Positions 55,811-64,000 of a stretch of DNA of 64,000 nucleotides are shown piece by piece. Position 1 is the first letter of the stretch, and each line of letters starts with the position of its first letter. The notes under the pieces were generated by a model. The model was not told the DNA's origin and made no database searches. It saw nothing but the letters and a program-made list of their open reading frames with translations. Source of the stretch: Notamacropus eugenii (lineage: Eukaryota; Chordata; Mammalia; Diprotodontia; Macropodidae). A program made the translations under genes and the position numbers. The stretch covers positions 4,181,501 through 4,245,500 of the forward strand of contig NC_092878.1 of assembly GCF_028372415.1 (NCBI RefSeq), read 5' to 3'.

Positions 55811-55889
55811 CTAATTCAGTATTTCCATGTGTGCTTCAAAAAGAGAACAGCCCCATCATCTCATCACTCACATTATTGCCCTTTAACAC

Positions 55890-56110
55890 TTGGCAACCAA
55901 TCTTCATAATCTCATTTTTTGGTTCTCACAACAACCCTGTGAGGTAAGTGCCATAGGTGGTGGTATTGTCCCCATTGTACAGAGGAAGAAGCCAAGATTT
56001 GCAGTAGCTATGTAGTGACCCATGATCACATGGTTTCTTCAGGTGAGGAATTTGAACTCGTGTCTCTTCTAAATCTGGGTCCAGTGTATTTCTGATGATC
56101 CCATGCTGTT
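55890..56110 (-). mobile_element. MIR-type SINE
   Basis: 'CTCACAACAACCCTGTGAGG', 'CCATTGTACAGAGGAAG', 'GGAATTTGAACTCGTGTC'. Confidence 0.75.
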
Positions 56111-56204
56111 TCTCAGATCTCAGTTATAGGATTTAAAGCTGGAATCTATAAATATGTATTGAGATGGGACTTTCGAAATCATCACATCCGATTCCTCATT
56201 TTAC

Positions 56205-56345
56205 ACATTTGATCCAATTCAACCAGCACTCATCAGGCACCAGCTATGTGCCAGACACTCTGCTGGATTCTGGGGGTACAAAGACATAAGTGAAAGAGCC
56301 CTTGCCCTCATGGACCTTACATACTACTGAGGAAGACCATCGGAG
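56205..56345 (-). mobile_element. L2 3' end
   Basis: 'CACCAGCTATGTGCCAGACA', 'CTGCTGGATTCTGGGGG', 'CCCTCATGGACCTTACA'. Confidence 0.8.
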
Positions 56346-56394
56346 GAAAACATGAATGAGGGAAGGAAGGAATGACATCTTTAAGCACTTCCAA

Positions 56395-56755
56395 TTTATT
56401 AAGCCTTTCCCAGTCCTCGATCTCAGTGCCTTCCCTTTGAGACCTGTTATGTGTCTTGTTTGCTTGTTGTCTCCCCCATTAGACTTTGAGCTCCTTTAGG
56501 ACAGGGGCTGTCTTTTGTCTTTCTTTGTATCTCCAGTGCTTAGCACTATGCCTGCCACACATTAAGAAATACCAGTTGAGTAACCATATGCCAAGCATTG
56601 TGCTAAGCTCTGGGAATACTAATGGAAAAACAAGACAGTCTGTGTTCTCAGAGAGCTCATCTTCTAAAAGGGGAGACAAAACGATATCTGGACAGTATTT
56701 CTTCTCATTGTACTCATGATAAAAGTGTGTCCAGCCTAACTAGAACCCTTTCTTA
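56395..56755. mobile_element. L2 3' ends, sense then antisense
   Basis: Sense L2 at 56395-56570 ('CCCATTAGACTTTGAGCTCC', 'TTAGCACTATGCCTGCC') meets an antisense L2 at 56575-56677 ('GCCAAGCATTGTGCTAAGC', 'GAGAGCTCATCTTCTAAAAG'). Its continuation is the first copy of the 78-bp direct repeat. Confidence 0.75.
56678..56755. repeat. 78-bp direct repeat, copy 1
   Basis: Starts AAAACGATATCTGGACAG and ends near CCCTTTCTTA. About 70 of 78 bases match copy 2 at 57544-57621. Confidence 0.9.
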
Positions 56756-56832
56756 TAGGAGGATTCCATTGTAGGGATGGGAGGGACACAAAGTGCAGAT
56801 ATAGGACAGATGGCAATGACTGGTATGCGTGG

Positions 56833-57111
56833 CTATCCAGATAGTAAAGCCCAGTGGTCTACCATCTGAAGATAGGGCTTGTACTTGATGATTCCCTGCT
56901 CCTTGAAGCGGTCTGAGTGGCCATGTCTGCCATGGTAGAGGGCCCCAGGCCCACAACTCTTGGGAAAGGGGAAGTAATTCTGAGGTTCATAGTGGAATAG
57001 GAGCTCTGAGTTGCTTCCCATAGAGGGTGAAGAGGTGGTTAGGTATAGCATGGGAAAAAGAGGAAAAATGGGGGAGTGAGAGATACTGGTGGTATCTTTA
57101 TAGGAAGTAGT
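56833..57111 (-). other. candidate antisense exon, 92 codons plus stop, product unknown
   Basis: On the - strand, a pyrimidine tract and AG (...CCTACCCCCCCAACCCAG) precede 57111. From there a frame opens in phase 0 for 92 codons to TAG at 56833-56835. The composition is protein-like, not repeat-like: FHYEPQNYFPFPKSCGPGAL, then YHGRHGHSDRFKEQGIIKYK, then DHWALLSG at the C-terminus. Many third positions are G or C although the surroundings are AT-leaning. An ATG sits at 57049-57051. I do not recognise the protein. It could be the last exon of a gene nested in SHC4 intron 1, a processed pseudogene fragment (no poly-A seen), or chance. It lies in the 788-bp block between the 78-bp direct repeats. 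Confidence 0.4.
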
Positions 57112-57543
57112 CTGGGTTGGGGGGGTAGGAACTTGTCATCTACCTTGTCATCTCCATGTTCCATTGCTCAAGGGGTATCATGTAGGAGATATTTTTCCAG
57201 TTGTTTTATGAAAAGTGTTTTGTAACAGTGTCCATATAGCTCCTGGGTTTGCTTTGGCAGGTACACTTCCTGTGATTTTTTTAAGGCCTCAATAAGTCCT
57301 TAAAAGAAAGATCCAAACTTCCAAGTTACTTTTGGTTTTTGGAACACCAAGTCTTCATATTAGATGGCAAAGTCAAGATGCTGTAAAATCATGCTCCTCC
57401 ATCTGACTAGTCCCACAGCAAAACCTCAACCTGTAGCACTGATGAACCAACTTTTAGAACTTTTTGCTCTTCGATGAGAAAACTGGGATCCAGAAAGATA
57501 GAATGACTTAGTGGCCACTGTAAAGAAATTTCACGAATTTGGT
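57112..57543. other. unassigned rest of the block between the direct repeats
   Basis: No repeat recognised. No second coding exon candidate was found here on the - strand. Confidence 0.35.
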
Positions 57544-57621
57544 AAAACGATATCAGGACAGTATTTTTTCTCATTGTACTCATGAGAAAAGTGTGTCTAG
57601 CCTAATTGGGACCCTTTCCTA
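57544..57621. repeat. 78-bp direct repeat, copy 2
   Basis: Starts AAAACGATATCAGGACAG. It is followed by reversed L2 text, so copies 1 and 2 mark the edges of material lying within one L2. Confidence 0.9.
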
Positions 57622-57945
57622 ATGCAGACAGTACTCTGGGCCTGGATGGAAGAAAGCCTCTTAAAAATCTCTAGAGGCTTCAGAAGGTAGGAACTTAGCT
57701 TAGACTTTAAGGAAGCCATGGGAACCAGAAGGGGGAGGTGAAGAGAGAGAAAATTCCAGATATGGGTTACAGCTAATGAAAATGCTCAGGGTCAGGAGAT
57801 GGAGTATTATATGAGGAGGCCAATGTCTCTGGATTGTAGAGTACATAGAGGGCAGTAAGGCATAAAAAGATTGGAAAAGTAGGAAGGGGCCAGATTATGA
57901 AAGGCTTTAAAAACCAAATATAAGATTTTCTCTATATATTCTCTA
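57622..57945 (-). mobile_element. L2 LINE internal fragment
   Basis: 'TTTAAGGAAGCCATGGGAAC', 'TTGTAGAGTACATAGAGGGC', 'GGGGCCAGATTATGAAAGGC', the reversed L2 order following the 3' end seen at 56575-56677. Confidence 0.8.
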
Positions 57946-58455
57946 TATGAGAATAGAATGTAAATGCCTTGAGGCTAGAGACTGGGATTTTTTTTCCCCC
58001 TTTTTCACACTTCTGGTAACTAGGACATCACCCTGTAATGAATTGTTTTTTAAAACCTTAAAATATTCTAGAATATAAGCTATTAATTATTGTGAATTAT
58101 TGTTATTAGGGCTTAATAAATGTTTAGTGAATTATTATTCTTGTAGAGTTATTGGAGTATGCAGAGGGATGGCCTAGAATGCTGCCTCTTCCATTTACTC
58201 ACTGTGTGAGGGACCATGGCCACATTGAGGAAAACCTCTGGGCCTCAGTTTCCTCATCTGTAAAATGGATTTAATAATGACCTTTATGAACTTCAGAGGC
58301 CATCTAGTCTAGCCTTCTTCTGAGAAAACTGAGGTCCAGAGAGGTTGAATGATTTGCCAAGATCACAAAGTTAATAGGTGCTTAGCTCTGCCTCACTTAA
58401 ATCCAATTGAAGAGCAAATCATCCCCTTTCGATGTCATTGATCCCCTTCTAGAAT
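57946..58455. mobile_element. L2 3' end, MIR, THER2 and RTE-like fragments
   Basis: L2-type text (+) at 57950-58025. MIR (+) at 58150-58290 ('GGGCCTCAGTTTCCTCATCT'). THER2 (-) at 58290-58385 ('CCATCTAGTCTAGCCTTC'). Inverted RTE-like piece at 58388-58455 ('CACTTAAATCCAATTGAAG'). Confidence 0.6.
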
Positions 58456-59045
58456 GGAAAGTGGAACAGCCACAAATGCAGGTCTTAACTCCCAGGCCAG
58501 CATCCTTTCTGCTTCACTGCAATGCCTGTCTTTGTTCTCTACTGGCCTCAGAGTGGTCCTGAGGATTCAGTGCCATAGCTGTGAAAGCACTTTGCAAATC
58601 AAAACGCCCATACAAAGGTCAAGCTGGATTGGTCAGCCGAGCTGGGTTCAGAACTGTGGGCAGAGCTGAAATTTCTTCCTGTTCCAGAAATTTGTCAGAG
58701 CAGAGTTGGATATGGGGCTTTGCCTCTTGGCATGAAGACTCACAGAAGAATCTGGATGCTTGGCATGTTTCTCTTGCCCACATAGGTGGTGTCTTGGCTG
58801 GTAATGTTTGCATGCAGGTTTATAACTTTCAGAAGTTTAGAATTTGCATCCCCCTCTTAAAGTTTTGGGATTTCCAAAAGTGACAGCATGCCATTGAGCT
58901 GCAATTTTCCTTGGGGCTTTTGGGGAGCAGACAATTTGTTTGCAGGACCCAAGATTGCTTGTTCTATGGGAGAAAGACACTTCTATTTATGAGCCGCCTT
59001 AGAAAGCAGAGTGAAACTGTAGAAAGACCGATGGACTTCCAAGTC
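58456..59045. other. unassigned intronic spacer
   Basis: No repeat recognised. The open frames at 58454-58883 show no family features. Confidence 0.35.
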
Positions 59046-59050
59046 GCAAG

Positions 59051-59300
59051 TTGTTCAGTTGTTTCAATTGTGTCTGATCTTCTGTGACCCCATTTGGGGG
59101 ATTCATGGCATAGATACTGGAGTGGTTTGCCATTTCCTTCTCTGGCTCATTTTAGAGGTGAGAAAACTGAGACCAAAAGGGTTAAGTGGCTTACTCAGGG
59201 TCACATAGATAGTAAGCGTCTGAGGCCAGATTTGCATTCAGGAAGATGAGTCTTTCTGACGCCAACCTTGGTGCTCTATCCATTAGGCCACCTGACTGCC
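59051..59300 (-). mobile_element. WSINE1/MAR1-like SINE
   Basis: 'GTTGTTCAGTTGTTTCAATT', 'GAGTGGTTTGCCATTTCC', 'AGGGTCACATAGATAGTAAG', 'CTATCCATTAGGCCACC'. Weak flanking match AAGTCGCAA / AACTCACAA. Confidence 0.9.
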
Positions 59301-59319
59301 CCCAACTCACAAAGCCTGA

Positions 59320-59585
59320 GTACAAATTTGGACTCTGCCCCTCTGTGGCACTGGGCAAATTCCTTATGAATGTGCGTTGCTTTCTATTCTAGAAGGGGAC
59401 CAATGACATCAAAAGGGTGATGTCTTGACTTGCTCTTGAATTGGATTTAAGTGAGGCAGGGCTGAGCACTTATTAACTTTGTTGTCTTGGCAATCGTTCA
59501 ACCAATGAGTTGGATTAGATGATCTCTGCCATCCCTTTTGTACCTATGATCATTTTTATCTTAACACTTAAATGTCCTGTTAATA
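59320..59585 (+). mobile_element. MIR/THER2-type SINE split by an RTE-like piece
   Basis: SINE text at 59320-59385 ('GTGGCACTGGGCAAATTCC') and 59505-59580 ('TTGGATTAGATGATCTCTGC'). Between them, 59388-59500 holds 'GAAGGGGACCAATGACATC' and 'GAATTGGATTTAAGTGAGG', the same text as 24770-24800 and, inverted, 58388-58455. Confidence 0.7.
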
Positions 59586-60845
59586 TGGAAATGGAAGGAG
59601 AAAACATAATTTAGAGTGGGAGATAGTTTGGAGAGGCAAGAGATGTGAGGCATGAGGAGACCCACACAGAAGAGATAACCAATGTCCTTTAATTTACATT
59701 AGCAATTTAGTTATCAGTCACTTATAGTTTAGTGTGAAAGAAGGATCCCAGAGCAATGTTTTTAAATGAGGAGAAAAGAGATTTAGCAGGATTCTGGACA
59801 CTTGAAAAGAGGGAAGCAGAGGGGAAAAGAGTTTCAGAAGGGTAGAGCGAACTGAGAAGAATGACCTCTGCCTACTTCACAATTTTGCCTAAGGTGAGGC
59901 ATGTGTCATGCATGGGGACCACTCAAACTTAAATTGGGTCAGGAATTTCGTGGATCTTCACAGAGTTAGAGCTTACTGAGGTAAAGGACTCACTCTCCTC
60001 TCACTGCTTTCTATATAGACCCACATAATCTCTAAAAAGTTCAGTCTCATTCCTCATTAACATCACTAAGGTATGGGAATTCTTTACAATCTCAGCAACT
60101 CAGGTTTATAGCAGCCCAGAAACATCAAAGAAACCTAGCTCCATTCCCCATGACATAGACGTTTGAATTATTTTTGCCCAAAGCTTTGCACCCCTGGGAA
60201 GAAATGTGCAATGTGCTTTAAAATCTGCATATATTTTCCAAGTCCGTCAGAGGATTTATTATGAATGATTAATATCTGTTTGCCAACACCAAGTATAGCT
60301 CTTTATTTAGGAAATGTTTAGAGAGATCTCTTTCTTGCTCTTGGTCGGTGGCTGTTTATCTGTTACTTGTGTTGGCCACTCCTCACTAGTCCAGAAGGAC
60401 CTGGTTCCCATTCAAGGTGACATCTTAGCTAATTCCCATTCGAGGCACATGATTTTCACTTTTCTCCTGCCATGATTTTTGATCTTGCTTTTCATGAACT
60501 TGGCATTGCATTCCAGTTACTTCAAGGGAAAGGATTCTGGTTTCCTCTGGTTTGCCCCATTTTGTACTAGAACCAGAACCTTCAATCAACTTATCTGGGA
60601 AGACTTTTCTTGAGGAAATAGCGGTATGGATTGCATGGGAAGGATTTGGGCTATTTTTGAGATTTCTTGAACATTGCTGGGGAATTTCTTAGCCTAGATT
60701 CCTAGAGAGCTCTGGGAAAATCTCTCCCATCACGAAGTTCACTAGTGTGGGGTGGGGGTGGGGGGCGTCAAATAAAATGAATAGCCAAACTGAAAGAGAA
60801 AGAAATTTCTTAGTGAACGAAGGTAGATTCCCTTCTATACAGTCA
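59586..60845. other. unassigned intronic sequence
   Basis: No repeat or gene recognised in about 1.2 kb. A short G-rich patch (GGGGTGGGGGTGGGG) lies at about 60750. Confidence 0.35.
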
Positions 60846-60849
60846 ATGG

Positions 60850-61240
60850 AAGCACTTTTAGCCTTCCAACACAACTGCCTTCAGTTTTCCATCATCCCAT
60901 GTCTTTGCCCTATGCCCAGAATGTCCTCTCTCCCCTCTTCACCTGGTGAATACACCTTGAAGTCACAAATGCTACTTCTCCATGAAACCATCCACCAGTC
61001 ATCCACCAGTAATGACCTTTGCCCTCAGATCTCATATAGCATTTTGTTGTGTAACTCTCTAATGTACTTAACATGTAGCACTATGTATTATGGTGATCAT
61101 GTGCTTGTGTCTCCTCTTGCTCTAAGATTTACGCCCTCTGAAGGCAGGGACAGAGTCTTTTCTAAACTGTCTCTTTGCTCTGCATATGGTAAGAGCTTAA
61201 TAAATGTCTGTTGAATAAGTGACTGACTGACTCAGTGAAT
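60850..61240 (+). mobile_element. L2 LINE 3' end
   Basis: 'CCTATGCCCAGAATGTCCTC', 'GAAGGCAGGGACAGAGTC', 'TAAGAGCTTAATAAATGTC', then the (GACT)n-like tail 'GTGACTGACTGACTCAG'. The 155-codon frame over it is ORF2-derived at best. Confidence 0.85.
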
Positions 61241-61545
61241 GGGTGCTAGGAAAGTACAAGTCATCGTCCTTGAGGAGTTTATAATTACTTAATATTCATG
61301 AATCATGAAACAATACCAGGCAGTACTGAACTAAAGGCAGTGAATAGTAGATAGTCGTAGACTTATAGTCATAAAGTCCTTCTTCTAACTTTTACTTCCT
61401 ATGTGAACCTAAACAAGTCACCAAACCTTTATGTGCCATAGGCACGTTCTTAGGACTTGTCAGCTAATTTGTAGAATTGTTGAGACCTGTGGTGGGGGAA
61501 TATCTCCATCCTGATGAAACAACAGATCTTTCCCTGTCCTCAACA
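61241..61545. other. unassigned, with a MIR-like patch
   Basis: MIR-like text near 61375-61440 ('GTGAACCTAAACAAGTCACC'). Confidence 0.4.
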
Positions 61546-61546
61546 T

Positions 61547-61735
61547 CAGAGTTGTCAAAAACAAATCCCACCAGCTGCTTGCAGCCCATAACTCTCTTGA
61601 GTGATGCCCAGATCAGATTAAAATGTAACTGAGAATTATTTGATAAAACTAATAAAAATACAATCAAACATAGTTGATATTAATATATGGTTTTCTAAGT
61701 CAATGTCAGGCTGTCCAGTCTGCCCGAAGTGTATG
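61547..61735 (-). mobile_element. hAT MITE, diverged copy
   Basis: Reverse-strand relative of 29109-29336: begins CAGAGTTGTCAAA and shares 'CAGATTAAAATGTAACTG' and 'AATAAAAATACAATCAAACA'. The far terminus is not recognisable. Confidence 0.75.
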
Positions 61736-61739
61736 TACA

Positions 61740-61940
61740 TGGAAGGGAGTAGTAGTAAGAGAGAAATCTAAGAAGGTAGGTTGTCCCAGATTCTGGAGGA
61801 CATTGAATTCAGGCAGAAGAGCTTGAACTTCATTAGTGGGCAACTGGAAGACACTAAAGATCTTTGAGTAGAGGAATGCATTATTCTGGCAGCTGTTAAA
61901 GCCCAGACTGAACAAATATTAGCAATGCCTCTGAACATCC
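61740..61940 (-). mobile_element. L2 LINE internal fragment
   Basis: 'GAGCTTGAACTTCATTAGTG', 'TCTTTGAGTAGAGGAATGC', 'TTATTCTGGCAGCTG'. Confidence 0.65.
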
Positions 61941-62160
61941 AAGGATTAGCTAAGGCTAGAAAGTTAAGTGATCAGTCTGTTCGATTCTGAATGGAAGTTC
62001 CATATTAGCAATGCAGGTCTCAGCCAAGTTAGGGCTTTTATTTACATTCGGGCTCGCTTCTAAACAGCTCTCATTCACTTTCATTATTTCAATTCTGCTC
62101 CACCAGTCTTCCCATGATGTCACCCTACTTTCCCTAGTCTTTAGAAACCCATTCTCTGGG
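61941..62160. other. unassigned intronic spacer
   Basis: Nothing recognisable. Confidence 0.35.
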
Positions 62161-62164
62161 GAGA

Positions 62165-62345
62165 CAAGTATTGTGGAATGAGACATTGGCCCTAAATCGG
62201 AAGACCTAGGCTCTTGAATCCTAGCTTCGGTACTTACTACTTTGGTACCCTTGGGCAAATCATTGGATTTTTCTGAGTTTCAGTTTCATAATTTGTGAAA
62301 CAGGGATGATTTTATACTACCTAGATGGTTTAAAGGAAAGTGTTG
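62165..62345 (+). mobile_element. MIR/THER-type SINE
   Basis: 'GGAATGAGACATTGGCCCTA', 'GGTACCCTTGGGCAAATC', 'GTTTCATAATTTGTGAAACA'. Confidence 0.7.
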
Positions 62346-62395
62346 TATAAATAAAAAGTAGTATAGTTATTTTGGTTTCATTAGAAGTCAAGTAG

Positions 62396-62612
62396 GGCAG
62401 CTAAGGGAAAGCAGTGGATGGAGCCTTGGGCTTGGAATCAGGAAGGCCTGAGTTCACATGTGGCCTCTGACAAGGGCAAGTCACTTAACCCAGTTTGTCT
62501 CAGTTTTCTCACCTGTAAGAATGAAGTTGGAGAAGGTAAGCCGTTCCAGTATCTTTGCCAGGAAAACCCCACAGGGGGTCACAAAGAGCTGGACACAACT
62601 GAACAAGAAGAG
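62396..62612 (+). mobile_element. WSINE1/MAR1-like SINE
   Basis: Head 'GGGCAGCTAAGGGAAAGCAG', 'GAGTTCACATGTGGCC', body 'ATCTTTGCCAGGAAAACCCC', tail 'GGACACAACTGAACAAG'. Confidence 0.88.
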
Positions 62613-62854
62613 GAAGAAGTCCAGTTTGGCGCTACTTACATAAACCCATTCTAATGATGATTTTTCATACTCATTATGTAGCCCTGGACAGTGGGCTCAA
62701 GGATGGTGAGATCAAGTCCCAGCTGATTAAAATTGCATTGACTGACTGAACCCAAGCCAATCACTTAAATTTATTGAGCTTGGGCACACTCATTTATCAT
62801 CTCTGGGTCTCTCTTTCCTATTAAATGGGGGATGAACATATTGATCAATGGCCC

Positions 62855-63475
62855 AATCAATCCACAAACATTTATTAAACAGTCACTATGTGTCAAGCAG
62901 GAGGGGGAGGGGGATGGCACAAAGACAAGGGAAACAGTTCCTGCTCTTTAGATGCTAATATTTCATCAGGGAAAACGACACAGCACGTAGAAGTAACTGC
63001 AAACATATACACGGTAAACACAAAGTCATTTCTGTAGTCAGATCGTCTGCAGGACCCTCCCAGCTGAAGGGATCGGTAGAGACCTTGTGTCCCTGGTGGT
63101 GTTTGAGCTGAGCCTTGAAGGACTCTACAGGTTGTAAGAGTTGGGGGTGGGGTGAGGAAGGAGTGAATTCATTCCAGACATGGGAGATGACTCATACAGA
63201 GGCAGGGAGAAAGGAGATGTAATGTCTATATGGAGCAAGACATTTTGTTGGAAGATAGAATATATGAAGAAGAGTAATGAATGTGTAATGAACCTGGAAA
63301 CAGGAAATGAGGCTGGAGATAGAGAGCCAAGGACTGTCAATGCTGAACCGATGAGTTTATCCTAGAGACAAATGGGAGCCATGGGAGCTTTGAGGTGGGC
63401 GGTCGTGGTGGAGTGCCACGGTCAGACCTGTGTTGTAGAAGTATCTTAAAAGGGATAGCAAGTTGTACATAATAG
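62855..63475 (-). mobile_element. L2 LINE 3' part
   Basis: 'CAAACATTTATTAAACAGTC', 'CTATGTGTCAAGCAGG', 'GAGCCTTGAAGGACTCTACA', 'AATTCATTCCAGACATGGG', 'TATCCTAGAGACAAATGGGA', 'GTCAGACCTGTGTTG', in the order of a reversed L2. Confidence 0.85.
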
Positions 63476-63785
63476 ATTTGCAGTTTCATGTGCAATCGCC
63501 TTTTGTGATTATATTGCGGACAGGGTTGTTTTCTTCCATAAACTAAAAAATTACAATTTAAAAATGTAACATTTTGGTAGATGCGTGGGGGATGGGTTAG
63601 AGAACTGGGAGATCCGAGGCAGGGAGACTAATAAGGAAGAGATGATGAAAACTTCGTTTGACTTTACCCTGGCTCATGCCCATATTAATAAGCCAAATCC
63701 CTCCTCAGCCAGCCCTCAGAACCCTTGAGCTTCAGCCTATATCAGTTTGTGCAACAAAGAAGTAGACAAATGTCATTTTTAGACA
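63476..63785. other. unassigned intronic spacer
   Basis: Nothing recognisable. Confidence 0.35.
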
Positions 63786-63811
63786 CCTCTCTCTCTGTCT
63801 CTGTCTCTCTG

Positions 63812-63844
<33 letters not shown>

Positions 63845-63849
63845 GTCTC

Positions 63850-63882
<33 letters not shown>

Positions 63883-64000
63883 GTCTCTCTCTCTCTCTGT
63901 CTCTCTCTGTCTCTCTGTCTTTCTGTCTCTCTCTGTCTTTCTGTCTCTGTCTCTCTCTGTCTCTCTGTCTCTCTCTCTCTGTCTCTCTCTCTATCTCTCT
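63786..64000. repeat. TCTCTG/TC-rich tandem array reaching the window edge
   Basis: Over 210 bp of TCTCTCTG, TCTCTG and TCTG units in mixed order, continuing past the window. Its length and near purity suggest a recent, length-variable locus. Confidence 0.97.

Larger units (their letters stand above)
34852..64000 (+). other. SHC4: SHC4 intron 1 (5' part)
   Basis: The intron begins at the GTAAGT donor. No exon with the PTB continuation, SH2 domain or any other SHC4 block appears in the next 29 kb, so the window ends inside the intron. EID1, which in human lies within the SHC4 locus on the opposite strand, is not seen. Confidence 0.8.

Noticed and set aside
60747..61214. 155-codon + strand open frame
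   Set aside because: Most of it overlaps an L2 3' end; the first part has no coding features.
34852..64000. Search for EID1 and further SHC4 exons
   Set aside because: No EID1-like acidic reading frame and no PTB, CH1 or SH2 exon was found, so these must lie beyond the window or in parts I could not recognise.

Overview
The window is vertebrate nuclear DNA, almost certainly from a marsupial. The evidence is the repeat content: many tRNA-derived marsupial SINEs (WSINE1/MAR1-like, some with an RTE-type tail), THER/MIR-type SINEs, long L2 and L3/CR1 LINE remnants with recognisable reverse-transcriptase fragments, marsupial-type L1/HAL1 sequence, hAT MITEs and a solo retroviral LTR. Species cannot be told from sequence alone.

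The one gene I can name is SHC4 (ShcD/RaLP, a Shc-family signalling adaptor) on the + strand. Its first coding exon is 34285-34851: 189 codons giving the N-terminal CH2 region and the first residues of the PTB domain, ending in a consensus GTAAGT donor. Everything from 34852 to 64000 reads as SHC4 intron 1. The 34 kb to the left is upstream intergenic DNA, which in human separates SHC4 from SECISBP2L. No SECISBP2L, EID1 or second SHC4 exon is visible. A promoter-like, repeat-poor stretch lies at about 33070-33360. Between it and the start codon sit a long (GT)n and a long (GA)n tract.

Layout. 0-7 kb: unassigned sequence, then an L1-derived, ORF1-bearing element that looks like a half-L1 (HAL1), then L1 3' fragments. 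7-14 kb: L3/CR1, MIR, a solo LTR with a 6-bp target duplication, and an inverted pair of an unassigned repeat beside TG/TA-rich tracts. 14.3-17 kb: a long L2 on the - strand. 17-33 kb: mixed MIR, THER, SINE, L2 and L3, including an intact hAT MITE inside an L3. 33-35 kb: SHC4 promoter region and first coding exon. 35-64 kb: intronic repeats with unassigned spacers, ending in a TCTCTG-rich array that runs off the window.

Two unexplained coding-like stretches lie on the - strand, each behind a good splice-acceptor-like sequence: 8437-8525 (28 codons plus stop) and 56833-57111 (92 codons plus stop). The second lies inside a block bounded by 78-bp direct repeats. Neither product is recognised. 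No tRNA, rRNA, CRISPR array or bacterial-type gene system was seen, and I found no convincing new biological system. The two antisense exon candidates are the best leads.
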